Source of the DNA: Trichomonas tenax
Lineage: Eukaryota; Parabasalia; Trichomonadida; Trichomonadidae
Length of the DNA: 21,936 bases
Direction of reading: 5' to 3'
Assembly: GCA_023091735.1 (NCBI GenBank)
Contig: JALKBU010000880.1
Coordinates: 1 to 21,936 of the forward strand
Shown here: positions 7,135 to 16,008 of the stretch, one piece after another
How positions within the stretch are numbered: the first letter of the stretch is position 1
How the letters are laid out: every line of letters begins with the position of its first letter
Notes under the pieces: model-generated
The model's database searches: none
The model's input: the letters and a program-made list of their open reading frames with translations, nothing else
What the model was told of the DNA's origin: nothing
Made by a program: the position numbers and the translations under genes

Positions 7135-7392
7135 TCAAGCGTGTAACACTAAATCACATTCGTTAAGTTTTAATATGATATTATTTAAGATAGTTATAAC
7201 TTTATTTTTCTTAGCACGTTTTAGTTCAGAAATATTTTCATGTGCACATCCGGTAATTTTCAAAAGATTTTTATAAATAATATATAATTTATATTTAATA
7301 TTTTCTTCATCATCTACTTTAAAATTTCCACCAATGAAAATTTCATTAAATTGTTCCTGTGTTAAATTAAGAAGATTTTGAGTTGTTGTCAT
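7135..7392 (-). CDS. Small hypothetical protein at right end of the transposon, 85 aa
   Basis: An intact 85-residue frame starting in the right terminal repeat. It begins MTTTQNLLNLTQEQFNEIFI, continues GGNFKVDDEENIKYKLYIIY and ends with KLNECDLVLHA. It is helical and acidic in its middle, with a Lys-rich segment (ELKRAKKNKVITILNN). No domain was recognised. The first seven codons are identical to those of the broken gene at the opposite end because they are within the 322-bp repeats; beyond that the two are unrelated. The start is supported by the AT-rich leader (TTTTTTCTTCTAATAAATAA) that the repeat provides at both ends. It could be a short accessory protein of a Maverick-like element. Confidence 0.65.
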   Translation of the reverse strand: MTTTQNLLNLTQEQFNEIFIGGNFKVDDEENIKYKLYIIYKNLLKITGCAHENISELKRAKKNKVITILNNIILKLNECDLVLHA

Positions 7393-7693
7393 AATTATTT
7401 ATTAGAAGAAAAAATATATTAATTTTTTCATAATATATAAAAATTATTTTTTATTTTAACAAATTATAAGAAAACCATTAATAAATCATAACAATAAGAA
7501 TTTAGATTATTAATTAAACAATACATTTTAATAACAAATTATAGAAATTATTGGGATTTCGATATAAATGATATGAAAATTGTTATAATATGAATTTTGG
7601 GGAAATTATAATTATGGATATTCTCAGAGTGGGATTTTTTGGGGTTTGGACAAAATTTTGGACTACCCCAAAAATCACACTCTGTATACTACT
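7372..7693 (-). repeat. Right terminal inverted repeat (322 bp)
   Basis: Reverse complement of 6009-6330. It ends 100 bp before the start codon of the CFAP69-like gene. Confidence 0.92.
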
Positions 7694-7793
7694 AATTCGG
7701 ATACTACATTGTGAATATCATATAAATATATCATAAAATACAAATAATGATTATATTGTTCTGGCACTTTTAAAAATCCGTTAGTTTGGAGCA

Positions 7794-10589
7794 ATGTTTA
7801 AATCTCAAGGCAAAACAGCTCCACCTGGATTTGCCCTTTGTAATCCAGTCACACAAAATGTCGAAACCACGTACATGGCGTCGCAAAAGGATAAAATACA
7901 AGAATTATTTTCGATGGAACAAGGAAACTGTCCAAACTGGCAAACAGCTGTTCTCAAAGAACTTATTGACGATAGCAAGGCCGGTTTCTTCGTAACAGAT
8001 CTCGCACAACTTCAAGAATTGATTCAACATTTACTTGAGCCACTAAAATCTGGCGAAGATTCGATGCTTCCATTCTTAAAGCAAATAATTTCACTCTCCG
8101 TTGTTCCATTCAGGAAATTGAGCAATGGCGATGACGTTAGAAACTTTGTTCACATTGGAGGCTTTTTCGCTTCTCTTTGTCCAGTTTTGAAGCTGCCATA
8201 TCAAGATTTACAGCTTGAAACTGCAAAATCTATCTATTGGTTCGCTAAAAACTGCGGCCCTCTCACTACAGCCGATGAATCAACATTCAGACATTTTTAT
8301 CCGATTACTGATGACAATGCTTTGTATTCTTTGATCCCATCGCAGCTCTGCGTTGACCAGGTCATAGATATCTTCTGTTCCTCGTTCACAGACTTCCTTA
8401 CAAAAGTTAAATTCGATCCAATCAACACAGATATTTTAACACTCGCATTCAACAGTTTATTCGAATTCGTTAAGCGTGGGCAGGCAAAGCACGTTCCATC
8501 TGAGTTCCTTACAACAATTCTCAAATTCATAATTGATAATTCTGAGATTATCAACAGCCCACCAGGTGGTAAGAAAGAGGGACCCGAGCCAATTTGTACC
8601 ACACGTGTTTTGGCTTATGCTTTGATGTTCATTGATGCATTCATTCAAGAATCAAAGGAAGCGATGAATATTTGCATTTCATCACTTTCAACATTGTGGA
8701 GTTTCTTCGTTGACACTCTTTTCGCATGTTACAAGAATGTTCAGAAGTGCATTCGTAATGAAATTTTGGGAATCATCATTTTAACACTTCAGAAGTGTCC
8801 ACCAAAGTCTGTTGACAGTGCACTCTCCAACAAGATGTTCGATTTACTCCAGAAAATTGCCCAACTTCCTCTCGATGTTTCTGATACTGTTTATTATTCT
8901 TCGAAGGAAAGAAGCATCAGATTAACACACGAACCAGTTGATATTGCGCTTCTTTTGTTATCTCAGGACCTCATCCTATGGCTTGGAAATCTTGATGTTC
9001 CGCCAACAGAAGAGTTCACAAATCATCAAATCAATGTGTTGAAGGGAGATGTTAACAAGTATCTCGTTCCACATCTTCCTGAGTTTACTCGTCAAGCACT
9101 TTTGATTATCAGGTTCAATCCAGTCCACTTGACTGCTGAAGGAATCCAAGTTCTTCGCAAGATGATCGAGAACCCATCTTCAACGGAACTCCTCTTCTAC
9201 ACTCTCGTGCTGATGCTTGACATTTCAGGCAGATTCAAGACAATAGATGATATCAATAATTTAATGGATCTTCCAAGAACAAATGAGAAGATTTTATCAT
9301 TAGTTCTTTCAAACCTTGCTGCTCAGATCAGGCCACCGAAGACTCAGGAAGATGACTATGAAGCACCAGAGTCATCACTTGTTGATGAATTCGTAAAAAG
9401 AGGAGGTATCGATCTCCTCAAGCAATGCTTCACAAGTGAGTACGCAGAAGTTGTTGCTTCATCCATTGACTGTGCAAGAGCTTGCGTTCAATTCTGCTTC
9501 AAGGATATCGATCAGCGCTTCATCTTTATGCTCCTTGATTGCGCAGATTCTGCACCAACACTCTTGCGCTATGCATTTATTGGTTTGTTCCTTGATCTTG
9601 TTTCTCCATCGTTTGTCGAGTCAGCGATGTTATGGCGCTCACTCAATACTAACTCTAACATTCAGAAAACAATTATCAGATGGTGGAGACAGGAAGAAGA
9701 GCGTCTTGGAATCAAGTATGACAAATGCATCATCATTGATGTCGACAGACCGCTTGATGGCCATCCCCTAGTTGCAAAGAACGAATTCCCACAGAAGCCT
9801 GATAAGAAGTGGCTTCTTGATAGGAATTCATTAGATCCGCCATCGAAGTCTTACAAGCTTGATATTCGCGCACGACTCTTCTTGTTCCTTAGCGCATTCC
9901 CACCACTCGATCCTGCTGACTGCAAGCCAACAGATCGCATCAAGGAATTGATGATCAGATCATACAGAGAATTGAAGACAGGCGCTGTCTGGTCTGATCT
10001 CAAGGATCAATTGAAGGATGAAAGTGTTAAACCACTTCACGATGATAAGCTTTTAATAGAAAACAATATTCAAGAGATGAGAAGCTGTGCTGTAGATGTT
10101 CAAGAAAAGCAATGCGAGATTTATCAGCAGTACGAAGAAGAAAGACTTGCTATGGAGAAACGTACATACAATCAACTCGCAGAAGGCCTCAAGACAGCAC
10201 AATATGTTGCTGAGAATTACAAGGCCATTGTTAACAGCCAGCCTGTGACTGTTGCCAGAAGCTTCCAGGGCAGAACAGTCAAAGGTGAGGATGTCTTAGT
10301 AAGAACAGGCAACTTGAGAACGATCGCAAAGCAGGAAGTCATGATGCAAAACTCCAGCGATCAGGTCAATGCTGCCCAGGAGAGGGAGAAGGAGATAGAG
10401 GAGAACTACATCAACGACTGCCTCAAGGATGAATCCATTTCTTACTTAGTGCAATTAATGAAGAACAATCAAACAAATAATTCACCAAAGGCTGTAGTTT
10501 CATCAACACAGCTACAAACTGTTCCTTCTAACATGGGACCTGAAGTTACTGCAGCTATGGAACAGAATACTGATCCTGCACAAAACTAA
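7794..10589 (+). CDS. CFAP69: CFAP69-like flagellar central-apparatus protein
   Basis: A 931-residue frame, close to the ~940 residues of animal CFAP69. Residues ~50-620 are Leu-rich helical repeats of armadillo type. The most telling region is C-terminal: an IIRWWRQEEERLGIKYDK-type motif followed by IIDVDRPLDG (about 625-655), then LDIRARLFLFLSAF (about 687-700), RIKELMIRSYRELKTGAVW (about 714-733) and a coiled coil from ~755 with QEKQCEIYQQYEEERLAMEK. These follow the order known for CFAP69/FAP69, a component of the C1b projection of the axoneme central pair needed for flagellar motility. The C-terminus is Gln/Asn/Ser-rich. The stop codon sits in TAAA, the trichomonad poly(A) signal type. 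Codon use is richer in G+C than the mobile genes. The ATG is the first in frame; no clear initiator motif precedes it. Assigned from memory of the family, without a search. Confidence 0.8.
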   Translation: MFKSQGKTAPPGFALCNPVTQNVETTYMASQKDKIQELFSMEQGNCPNWQTAVLKELIDDSKAGFFVTDLAQLQELIQHLLEPLKSGEDSMLPFLKQIISLSVVPFRKLSNGDDVRNFVHIGGFFASLCPVLKLPYQDLQLETAKSIYWFAKNCGPLTTADESTFRHFYPITDDNALYSLIPSQLCVDQVIDIFCSSFTDFLTKVKFDPINTDILTLAFNSLFEFVKRGQAKHVPSEFLTTILKFIIDNSEIINSPPGGKKEGPEPICTTRVLAYALMFIDAFIQESKEAMNICISSLSTLWSFFVDTLFACYKNVQKCIRNEILGIIILTLQKCPPKSVDSALSNKMFDLLQKIAQLPLDVSDTVYYSSKERSIRLTHEPVDIALLLLSQDLILWLGNLDVPPTEEFTNHQINVLKGDVNKYLVPHLPEFTRQALLIIRFNPVHLTAEGIQVLRKMIENPSSTELLFYTLVLMLDISGRFKTIDDINNLMDLPRTNEKILSLVLSNLAAQIRPPKTQEDDYEAPESSLVDEFVKRGGIDLLKQCFTSEYAEVVASSIDCARACVQFCFKDIDQRFIFMLLDCADSAPTLLRYAFIGLFLDLVSPSFVESAMLWRSLNTNSNIQKTIIRWWRQEEERLGIKYDKCIIIDVDRPLDGHPLVAKNEFPQKPDKKWLLDRNSLDPPSKSYKLDIRARLFLFLSAFPPLDPADCKPTDRIKELMIRSYRELKTGAVWSDLKDQLKDESVKPLHDDKLLIENNIQEMRSCAVDVQEKQCEIYQQYEEERLAMEKRTYNQLAEGLKTAQYVAENYKAIVNSQPVTVARSFQGRTVKGEDVLVRTGNLRTIAKQEVMMQNSSDQVNAAQEREKEIEENYINDCLKDESISYLVQLMKNNQTNNSPKAVVSSTQLQTVPSNMGPEVTAAMEQNTDPAQN

Positions 10590-10798
10590 ATATTTTTTTT
10601 ATATTTTTTCCCAATTGTCACTTTTTATATTAAAATCTATGTCACTTTTGAATTTTTTCCTAGTCACTTTTTTGATTTAATTAATTTATTTAAGGTTATT
10701 CATTTCATCTTTTGCAAAATCAAGGAACTTTTAAATTTTTCTCACAGCACACCATAAGCCATAAATGGCTGCTTCCTTCACCCGGTGTAAACAGCAAG
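10590..10798 (+). promoter_or_regulatory. Intergenic region with three GTCACTTTT repeats
   Basis: GTCACTTTT occurs at 10617, 10641 and 10663, spaced 24 and 22 bp (about two helical turns), in the gap between the CFAP69-like gene and the ankyrin-type gene. A TTCATTTCATCTTTT stretch (10699-10713) resembles a trichomonad initiator but lies ~90 bp before the chosen start, with one out-of-frame ATG (10764) between. A role in transcription of the downstream gene, or in 3' processing of the upstream one, is possible but unproven. Confidence 0.35.
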
Positions 10799-13700
10799 AT
10801 GGCTTCTGGCGGCCGAAGTAACAATGCAAATCCTTTTCCATGGAATGCACCAGTTGCAATTGAAGATATTCATAACGCGATTGATAGAATTCATAAATAT
10901 ATTGGTAACTCCGTCACTTGCTCGTTATTTCTTGATAGGTTTCCTTCGAAATTTAAGCCACCAATTGACATTGAATCAGACGAAATTCCTGAAATTTTCA
11001 AACAATTTTCTGTTTTACAAAAGAGCTTTGCGGAATACGATTCAAGCAACAAAGAAAGTACAACAAATTTAATTAATTTCATCGAAAACTACGCTTTCAT
11101 TGGTTTACGAGAGCTGGAAACCAATATATGGCTCTATCCAAAGCATGTTAAAGACTACGTCAAGCTTTATTTGATACTTTCGAAAAATGTCAGATTAATT
11201 GCAACTCAAGTATTTCATCCAACTAAACAATTCATTGAATACATGCACAGCGATGATGCGGCAAGTTGCTATGAATCAGATTTACTATATTCCAATACAC
11301 GATCTTCAGATGACGTTTTTTATCTCAAATTAATCAACAGAATTATTTTTAATCGCAGGTCTGATAATTCTCTTACAAAAAGTTTTCCTTCTCAGTACAT
11401 GGATGCAATCATTGATGATAATGTTGACTTTTTCATTCAAGAAACATCAAAAAAAGATTTTTCATATGATGTATTATATGAATACTATGATAGCTTCGTT
11501 CACCTTATTGACTTGTTTTGCTTATATAGTGCCGTCAAATGCTTCAGCTTCTTTTACCAGAATTATGATCATATTAAGCCTCCTCTTGCAGGATGTGTTC
11601 TTGCTGGTGGAAATATGGAAATATTCCGTCTTCTTGAACAAAAAGGAATGAAGTTTGCCAATATTGCTATAGTTGCGCTGCTCTGGCGCCATGATGATTT
11701 GTTTAATTATTTGATTCAAGGAAATGAAGAAACTGCATCCGATGATTACATGCTCACAGAAACATTTTCAATCAAAGCTATTTATGCACTCTCAGAAAAG
11801 AATGGTTTGATAAATGCCGTCGACTTGTTTGAAGTCTTGGTTGCAGATGGACTTTATGAAATGACAAGAGAGCTTTCAAAGATAACTCCATGTTCAAAAA
11901 GATGTTTTCAGATTAATCAAGATTATGAAACTGGTCAGAACCTAATCTCAAATATGGCTCTTACTTCCTTACATGCTATTTTCTTAGACTGTTTATCAAT
12001 GAAATATAAAAAGCATTTAGAAATGATTGTTGATCATAAATTCTTCGATCTAATTATATTAGATTCCAATTCTTTGAGAATAATTCAAAGTGCGTTGCCG
12101 GAAGTTGCGCTAAGAATTCAACAAAAATATGATGATCTTCCTCCTGAAGGATGTCTGAAAGCCTACTGCAATAATAAGCTACTTTTAACCAATGGGGTAA
12201 CCAAAGCTTTGAAATACGCAATACATACTTCTAAGTTGCAATATATTGGCCCACTTTGTGAAATTTTGAATCCAGAACTGACTTTGAATCAAATCAAAGA
12301 ACTTGCTTTACTTTCTCCATATGTTTGGAAGCAGCTCGGCGAAAGATTTTTCAAGTCTTCAAATTCAGATGAAAATTTACTTTTCTTTATTCGTCATCCT
12401 TTTGGAACATACAAAGATTTTGCTTTGAGATCCATTTCATACTTAACATCAAATGTTTCAAAGCCGCCTCTCGCTGAATCTTTCAATTATGCCGATATCA
12501 TTAATTTTATTTATTTTTTTGGCTTGGATGTCAATGTTTCCAACTTTTTGAAGTTGAAGCATTTATACGATATCATTCATCCTATTTCTGGTGCTCCTGC
12601 CTACAGTTTATTCACTCTCAAAGAATGCATTCAATCCATCACCAAAACCAAAGAGTTCCAGGAATTTGCAAAATCTCACTACGAACACTTAGCAAGTTGT
12701 CTCATTTACGATCTTTCATTTGCTCAGTATTTTGAAGGAAAAGAATTGTCGAAAGAATTGTATGAACTAATTATTCATATCTATACTATCCATAAGTCAC
12801 AGAAAACAATAAACAGCGATGAAGAAGTCAAATTGATCAAAGTTCTTACTAATGATCTTAACAGGAAACATCTTGATATGAAATTCATTGAAGATTTTCG
12901 CGAAATAATCAGATTTATTCCGCTCTCTCAAGATGAATTTGATTATCTTGAGAAAAAGGGAATTCATTATAGTTATCTTTTTTCTCATCCAGAAAATGTA
13001 AAGTATTGTTCAACAAAAATACTTGATAAATTAGATGATGCATCATCGCTTTCTGTGGTATCGCAAAATATTGATAAAGCTCCTCAACTTCATGATTTAA
13101 TCAACACGCATCAAAAATTGAAATATTATGTTTCTTTAATGCTTAGCTATCCTGAAATCATTAAAATTATTGATTCAAATCTGCTCATTATGGTTTTCCG
13201 GCCTCTAAAAGAAGCTTTCACTCCTCCTGCCAACTATGTCATCAATGCACTCACGGAATTATGTCATCGCAATCTCACTGATGACCAATATATTCAAATC
13301 GCAGAGTTTATTCAACCTCACCAAGATGTTACTGAATTTTTGGTTAAGAATAAGCAATTATTCCCCAAAGGCTTTATGATGTTGTACTCTGTTGTTTCTT
13401 TGATTCCTATTATCCCATTCACGGAGCAATTTGACGACTATTACGCTCTCGCATATCTTAAATCTCAAAATCGCAATTTCATGAACAAAGCAAAAATATT
13501 CGACTACAAAGTTTCTACAGCAGCAAAAATTATTGCACTACACAACGCAATAAAATATAAATATTTTGATGACATCAAATTATTAATTAGTCATGGAGCC
13601 TCATGTGATGCAGTTTATAAAGGAAAAGTTGCACTTGCTTATTTCAGGGAAATCAAAAAATCTGAAATATATGATTTGATTTTTGCAAAAACGCAATCGC

Positions 13701-14743
13701 CTTCATATAGACTCATTCCTTTCACAAATTCTTTTAGATATGTTTATAAGCTTATTAATTATCATAGACTTGATTTGATTTTCAGATTCAATCAACTCTG
13801 CATCGATAATAAATTCAAGAACTTTGAAATGTCAACTGAAGAAGCTTTGAAACACATTAAATTACTCTTTTCGAAAGGAGTTACTCTTGAACAAGCTCTT
13901 GTCGATTTATTAACTCTAACCACAAGGTTTAACGATATCATTAAATCTCTCTTCCCGATAATCGAGTTGAATGAGAAACCAACAATTCCTGAAATAGAGA
14001 ATCTCATTGATGAAGAGATTGTTAATGCAACTGAATCCTACAAAAACGTTTACTCCGTTTTATCAGGAAAAGATTATATTGTCAATCATGAATGCAATTC
14101 TGATCTTTTGTACTTAGCGACAAGAATTGGAAATATCGAAATTATTCAAAGTCTTATTGATCATGGAGCTGATGTTAACTATTGCGAAGGTTTCTATTTC
14201 ATTCACAGTCCAGCACTTCACGCGATCTCACAGAATAGAGCAGATATTCTGTCTCTGTTCATCAACAAAGGACTTCAGCTTAACGGCGTTTATTCATCAG
14301 ATGATATCACATTAATTAACGCTGCAATAGAATACAATGCATTGGATTGCTTCAAGTTGATTGTTGAGAACCAGCTAATTTCATTTCTTCATACAGTCAC
14401 ACTCAGCCCAATGAGTGCAGCACTCATTCAATATGAGAAAGGAATCAAGGAATATATTGAAATTCTGTACCAAAAGATAGACCTTGAAATTGAAAGAGTC
14501 GAATCAGAAGCATTCATCGAATATGAAAATCATCTTTCGTTGAATAACAAATATGTTTACTACGGACCACAAAGAACCGTGAACTATGAAGAACTTGGTG
14601 GAGCTACTGCAGTTGGGTCATACAAAATGAAGGAAATGGTCATTGCGTCTAATTTCGTTCAGAAGAACTTAATTTACCATATGACAAAAGAATTTATGGA
14701 TCTCAAACTTTTCCCTCAATATATTGCACAAAAGAATAAATAA
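10799..14743 (+). CDS. Large DUF3447 / ankyrin-repeat protein
   Basis: A 1,314-residue protein from the first in-frame ATG (MASGGRSNNANPFPWNAPVA). The frame is open upstream to 10712 but with no ATG. About residues 230-290 (HLIDLFCLYSAVKCFSFFYQ, then GCVLAGGNMEIFRLLEQKG) match the DUF3447/ankyrin layout of the very large T. vaginalis ankyrin family. Clear ankyrin repeats appear near the C-terminus: FDDIKLLISHGASCDAVYKG (about 921), LLYLATRIGNIEIIQSLIDH then GADVNYCEG (about 1102-1131), ALHAISQNRADILSLFINKG and ALDCFKLIVEN. The middle is helical and degenerate. Such proteins are generally cytosolic protein-binding scaffolds; partners are unknown. No membrane segment or signal peptide was seen. 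Stop context AATAAATAA carries the UAAA signal. This length is large for the family, with two divergent halves, so an ancient fusion of two family members is conceivable. Confidence 0.85.
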   Translation: MASGGRSNNANPFPWNAPVAIEDIHNAIDRIHKYIGNSVTCSLFLDRFPSKFKPPIDIESDEIPEIFKQFSVLQKSFAEYDSSNKESTTNLINFIENYAFIGLRELETNIWLYPKHVKDYVKLYLILSKNVRLIATQVFHPTKQFIEYMHSDDAASCYESDLLYSNTRSSDDVFYLKLINRIIFNRRSDNSLTKSFPSQYMDAIIDDNVDFFIQETSKKDFSYDVLYEYYDSFVHLIDLFCLYSAVKCFSFFYQNYDHIKPPLAGCVLAGGNMEIFRLLEQKGMKFANIAIVALLWRHDDLFNYLIQGNEETASDDYMLTETFSIKAIYALSEKNGLINAVDLFEVLVADGLYEMTRELSKITPCSKRCFQINQDYETGQNLISNMALTSLHAIFLDCLSMKYKKHLEMIVDHKFFDLIILDSNSLRIIQSALPEVALRIQQKYDDLPPEGCLKAYCNNKLLLTNGVTKALKYAIHTSKLQYIGPLCEILNPELTLNQIKELALLSPYVWKQLGERFFKSSNSDENLLFFIRHPFGTYKDFALRSISYLTSNVSKPPLAESFNYADIINFIYFFGLDVNVSNFLKLKHLYDIIHPISGAPAYSLFTLKECIQSITKTKEFQEFAKSHYEHLASCLIYDLSFAQYFEGKELSKELYELIIHIYTIHKSQKTINSDEEVKLIKVLTNDLNRKHLDMKFIEDFREIIRFIPLSQDEFDYLEKKGIHYSYLFSHPENVKYCSTKILDKLDDASSLSVVSQNIDKAPQLHDLINTHQKLKYYVSLMLSYPEIIKIIDSNLLIMVFRPLKEAFTPPANYVINALTELCHRNLTDDQYIQIAEFIQPHQDVTEFLVKNKQLFPKGFMMLYSVVSLIPIIPFTEQFDDYYALAYLKSQNRNFMNKAKIFDYKVSTAAKIIALHNAIKYKYFDDIKLLISHGASCDAVYKGKVALAYFREIKKSEIYDLIFAKTQSPSYRLIPFTNSFRYVYKLINYHRLDLIFRFNQLCIDNKFKNFEMSTEEALKHIKLLFSKGVTLEQALVDLLTLTTRFNDIIKSLFPIIELNEKPTIPEIENLIDEEIVNATESYKNVYSVLSGKDYIVNHECNSDLLYLATRIGNIEIIQSLIDHGADVNYCEGFYFIHSPALHAISQNRADILSLFINKGLQLNGVYSSDDITLINAAIEYNALDCFKLIVENQLISFLHTVTLSPMSAALIQYEKGIKEYIEILYQKIDLEIERVESEAFIEYENHLSLNNKYVYYGPQRTVNYEELGGATAVGSYKMKEMVIASNFVQKNLIYHMTKEFMDLKLFPQYIAQKNK

Positions 14744-15302
14744 TTGATATTATTATAATTTGGGATTTGAGTTAGAAAACATTTTCGAAATCGAAGAATT
14801 ATAATATATTTTGACTTAGATTATGTTTTCACATTGATATCATTGAAAATTGAATTAAGAGTATTTATAGCCTTAAGCAACGTCTGAAAAAGTGCTATTT
14901 TTTATGAAATTAAATGAAATTTGATTCAATGCTAAATTAGTTTTCTTCATAGTAACCTTTCTAAAGTTTATGAAGCGGATCCAACAAAATGTATATATAT
15001 ATATCATGAAGTTAAACTAAGCCCAGGAAGATATTAGACCTACAGTTACAAATCGGTATTAATTTAAATTTAATTGAATATATGATTGATTAGATATGTG
15101 TAATTTGATGACATAAACGAAATTATTTGCTGATATAATTTGTGATACTCTTAACCTTATTTTTATAAATCCCGCTCGGACCAATAAAAATCTTCATATC
15201 TTTGAATTGATTTATACTAATACTTTTAAATAATGATATAGTCAACAGCAACTTAGAACTGAATATTAATATTCATTTAGTTAGACGTGATTCCCATTAA
15301 AA
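14744..15302. other. Non-coding AT-rich spacer
   Basis: No gene, long repeat or RNA gene was seen. It holds a TATATATATATATCA run (14993-15006) and scattered short A/T tracts. Confidence 0.5.
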
Positions 15303-15345
15303 GCATTCCTGGATATTCTGAAAAATTTCAACTTTTTTTAAATAA

Positions 15346-15435
15346 ATGCCAAATATTCTGCTGTTTCTCAAATATGCGGGATCACTCCAATATGGAACAA
15401 CCCACACGCTTGAGCAACAACATAATTTTTGGCAT
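15346..15435. repeat. Long imperfect hairpin 1
   Basis: ATGCCAAATATTCTGCTGTT onward pairs with the complement of AACATAATTTTTGGCAT. The stem passes through CTCAA..TTGAG and GGGATCACTCCAATATGG..AACAACCCAC, with many mismatches. The top contains CTCCAATATGGAAC. Confidence 0.65.
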
Positions 15436-15463
15436 CAACACTCTAGTGATATTCTGAGAGGTG

Positions 15464-15560
15464 TTTTTGGCTGAAATCTCAATGCTACTCCATCATACAG
15501 GGTTGATACAGGTGTATCTACCCCATATGATGGAGCAGCACTGTGATTTCAGCTAAAAAT
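15464..15560. repeat. Long imperfect hairpin 2
   Basis: GGCTGAAATC and CTCCATCATA on the left pair with ATATGATGGAG and GATTTCAGCT on the right; the tip is GATACAGGTGTATC. A sequence of this form would extrude or fold easily as single strand or RNA. Confidence 0.65.
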
Positions 15561-15664
15561 AAAAATAAAAGTGCATATAATTTGAGATTCTCGACTTTTT
15601 CAAAATATCCAGGAATGCTAGTGTTAGATCCACTACCCATCAATAAGCAGTCATTCTAGCACCA

Positions 15665-15832
15665 GTATTCCTGGATATTTTGAAATAGTCCAGAATCATC
15701 TAAATTTAACTCTTTTTTAAGTAAATACAAAAAACTCTGCTGCTGCTCAAGCATGTGGGGTTGTTCCATATTGGAATGATCCCAGATGTTTGAGCAGCAG
15801 CAGAGTTTTTGGCATCATCATGTTCCTTTCAT
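15665..15832. mobile_element. MITE-like element, copy 2, right end lost
   Basis: Begins AGTATTCCTGGATATTTTGA (15665-15684), matching the left end of the element at 15303. It continues with ACTCTTTTTTAAGTAAATAC, a CTGCTGCTGCTCAAGC hairpin (15730-15810) and TTTTTGGCATCA, parallel to copy 1 (TTTTTGGCATCAAC). The hairpin core is in the opposite orientation: here GGGGTTGTTCCATATTGGAA and there its reverse complement. The right end is missing and replaced by a poly-T run. Confidence 0.55.
15730..15810. repeat. Long near-perfect hairpin 3
   Basis: AAAAACTCTGCTGCTGCTCA (15730-15749) pairs exactly with TGAGCAGCAGCAGAGTTTTT (15791-15810). The inner stem adds CAT, TGGG and TTCCA..TGGAA with a few mismatches and nearly no loop at 15770. 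The outer arm contains three CTG/CAG triplets. Confidence 0.85.
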
Positions 15833-15857
15833 TTTTTTTTTTTTTTTTTTTTTTTTT
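15832..15857. repeat. Poly-T run of 26
   Basis: Uninterrupted T26 at the ragged right end of the second MITE-like copy. It could be a slippage tract or, read on the other strand, a poly(A) tail of a retrotransposed insertion. No adjoining coding relic was found to support the latter. Confidence 0.9.
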
Positions 15858-15996
15858 GTTATTTTTATATACCAAATTTCATGGGAGTCTATTTCAAGCA
15901 CCATAGTATTTAATTAAAAGGAACATTTGATTTAGTATGATTGCTTCATTTTTCCACAAAATGAATATTTTTTTGTTTAGGCATTCAAAAGTAATT

Positions 15997-16008
15997 TCAT
16001 CTCATTAG
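15997..16008 (+). promoter_or_regulatory. Trichomonad initiator (Inr) before the gene at 16009
   Basis: TCATCTCATTA at 15997-16007 directly precedes the ATG. It fits the extended T. vaginalis initiator TCA(+1)YTWYTCATTA with a short gap, and the known habit of a very short 5' leader. It fixes the start at 16009. Confidence 0.75.

Larger units (their letters stand above)
6009..7693. mobile_element. 1,685-bp transposon with 322-bp terminal inverted repeats
   Basis: The ends 6009-6330 and 7372-7693 are inverted copies, each 322 bp, with no difference seen by eye. Tips are AGTAGTATACAGAGTGTGAT. They include GGGGTAGTCCAAAATTTTG, CCCCAAAAAATCCCACTCTG and an AT-rich promoter-like region, and reach into coding sequence (ATGACAACAACTCAAAATCT). 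The length and AG-start of the repeats resemble Maverick/Polinton termini, but the element is far too short for one and lacks polymerase and integrase genes, so it is probably an internally deleted, non-autonomous derivative. Flanks are ATTTC on the left and AATTC on the right, a 4/5 match, so no firm target duplication can be claimed. Inside are one intact small gene and several broken ones. Confidence 0.9.
15303..15615. mobile_element. MITE-like element with nested hairpins, copy 1
   Basis: Bounded by inverted ends AGCATTCCTGGATATTCTGA (15302-15321) and its complement CAAAATATCCAGGAATGCT (15601-15619). Inside are two long imperfect hairpins, 15346-15435 and 15464-15560. There is no coding frame, as expected for a non-autonomous miniature element. 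Confidence 0.6.

Noticed and set aside
6003..7699. 6-bp target duplication expected for a Maverick at 6003-6008 and 7694-7699
   Set aside because: CATTTC and AATTCG do not match. Only a 4/5 similarity of ATTTC/AATTC exists.
10720..10770. Trichomonad 3' splice site (TTTCTCACAG at 10738-10747)
   Set aside because: Lacks the conserved ACTAACACACAG branch/acceptor motif, and no GTATGT donor lies at a suitable distance.
10712..10798. 29-codon extension of the ankyrin-type gene to 10712
   Set aside because: It would start at TTG, which is not used by trichomonads; the first ATG in frame is at 10799.
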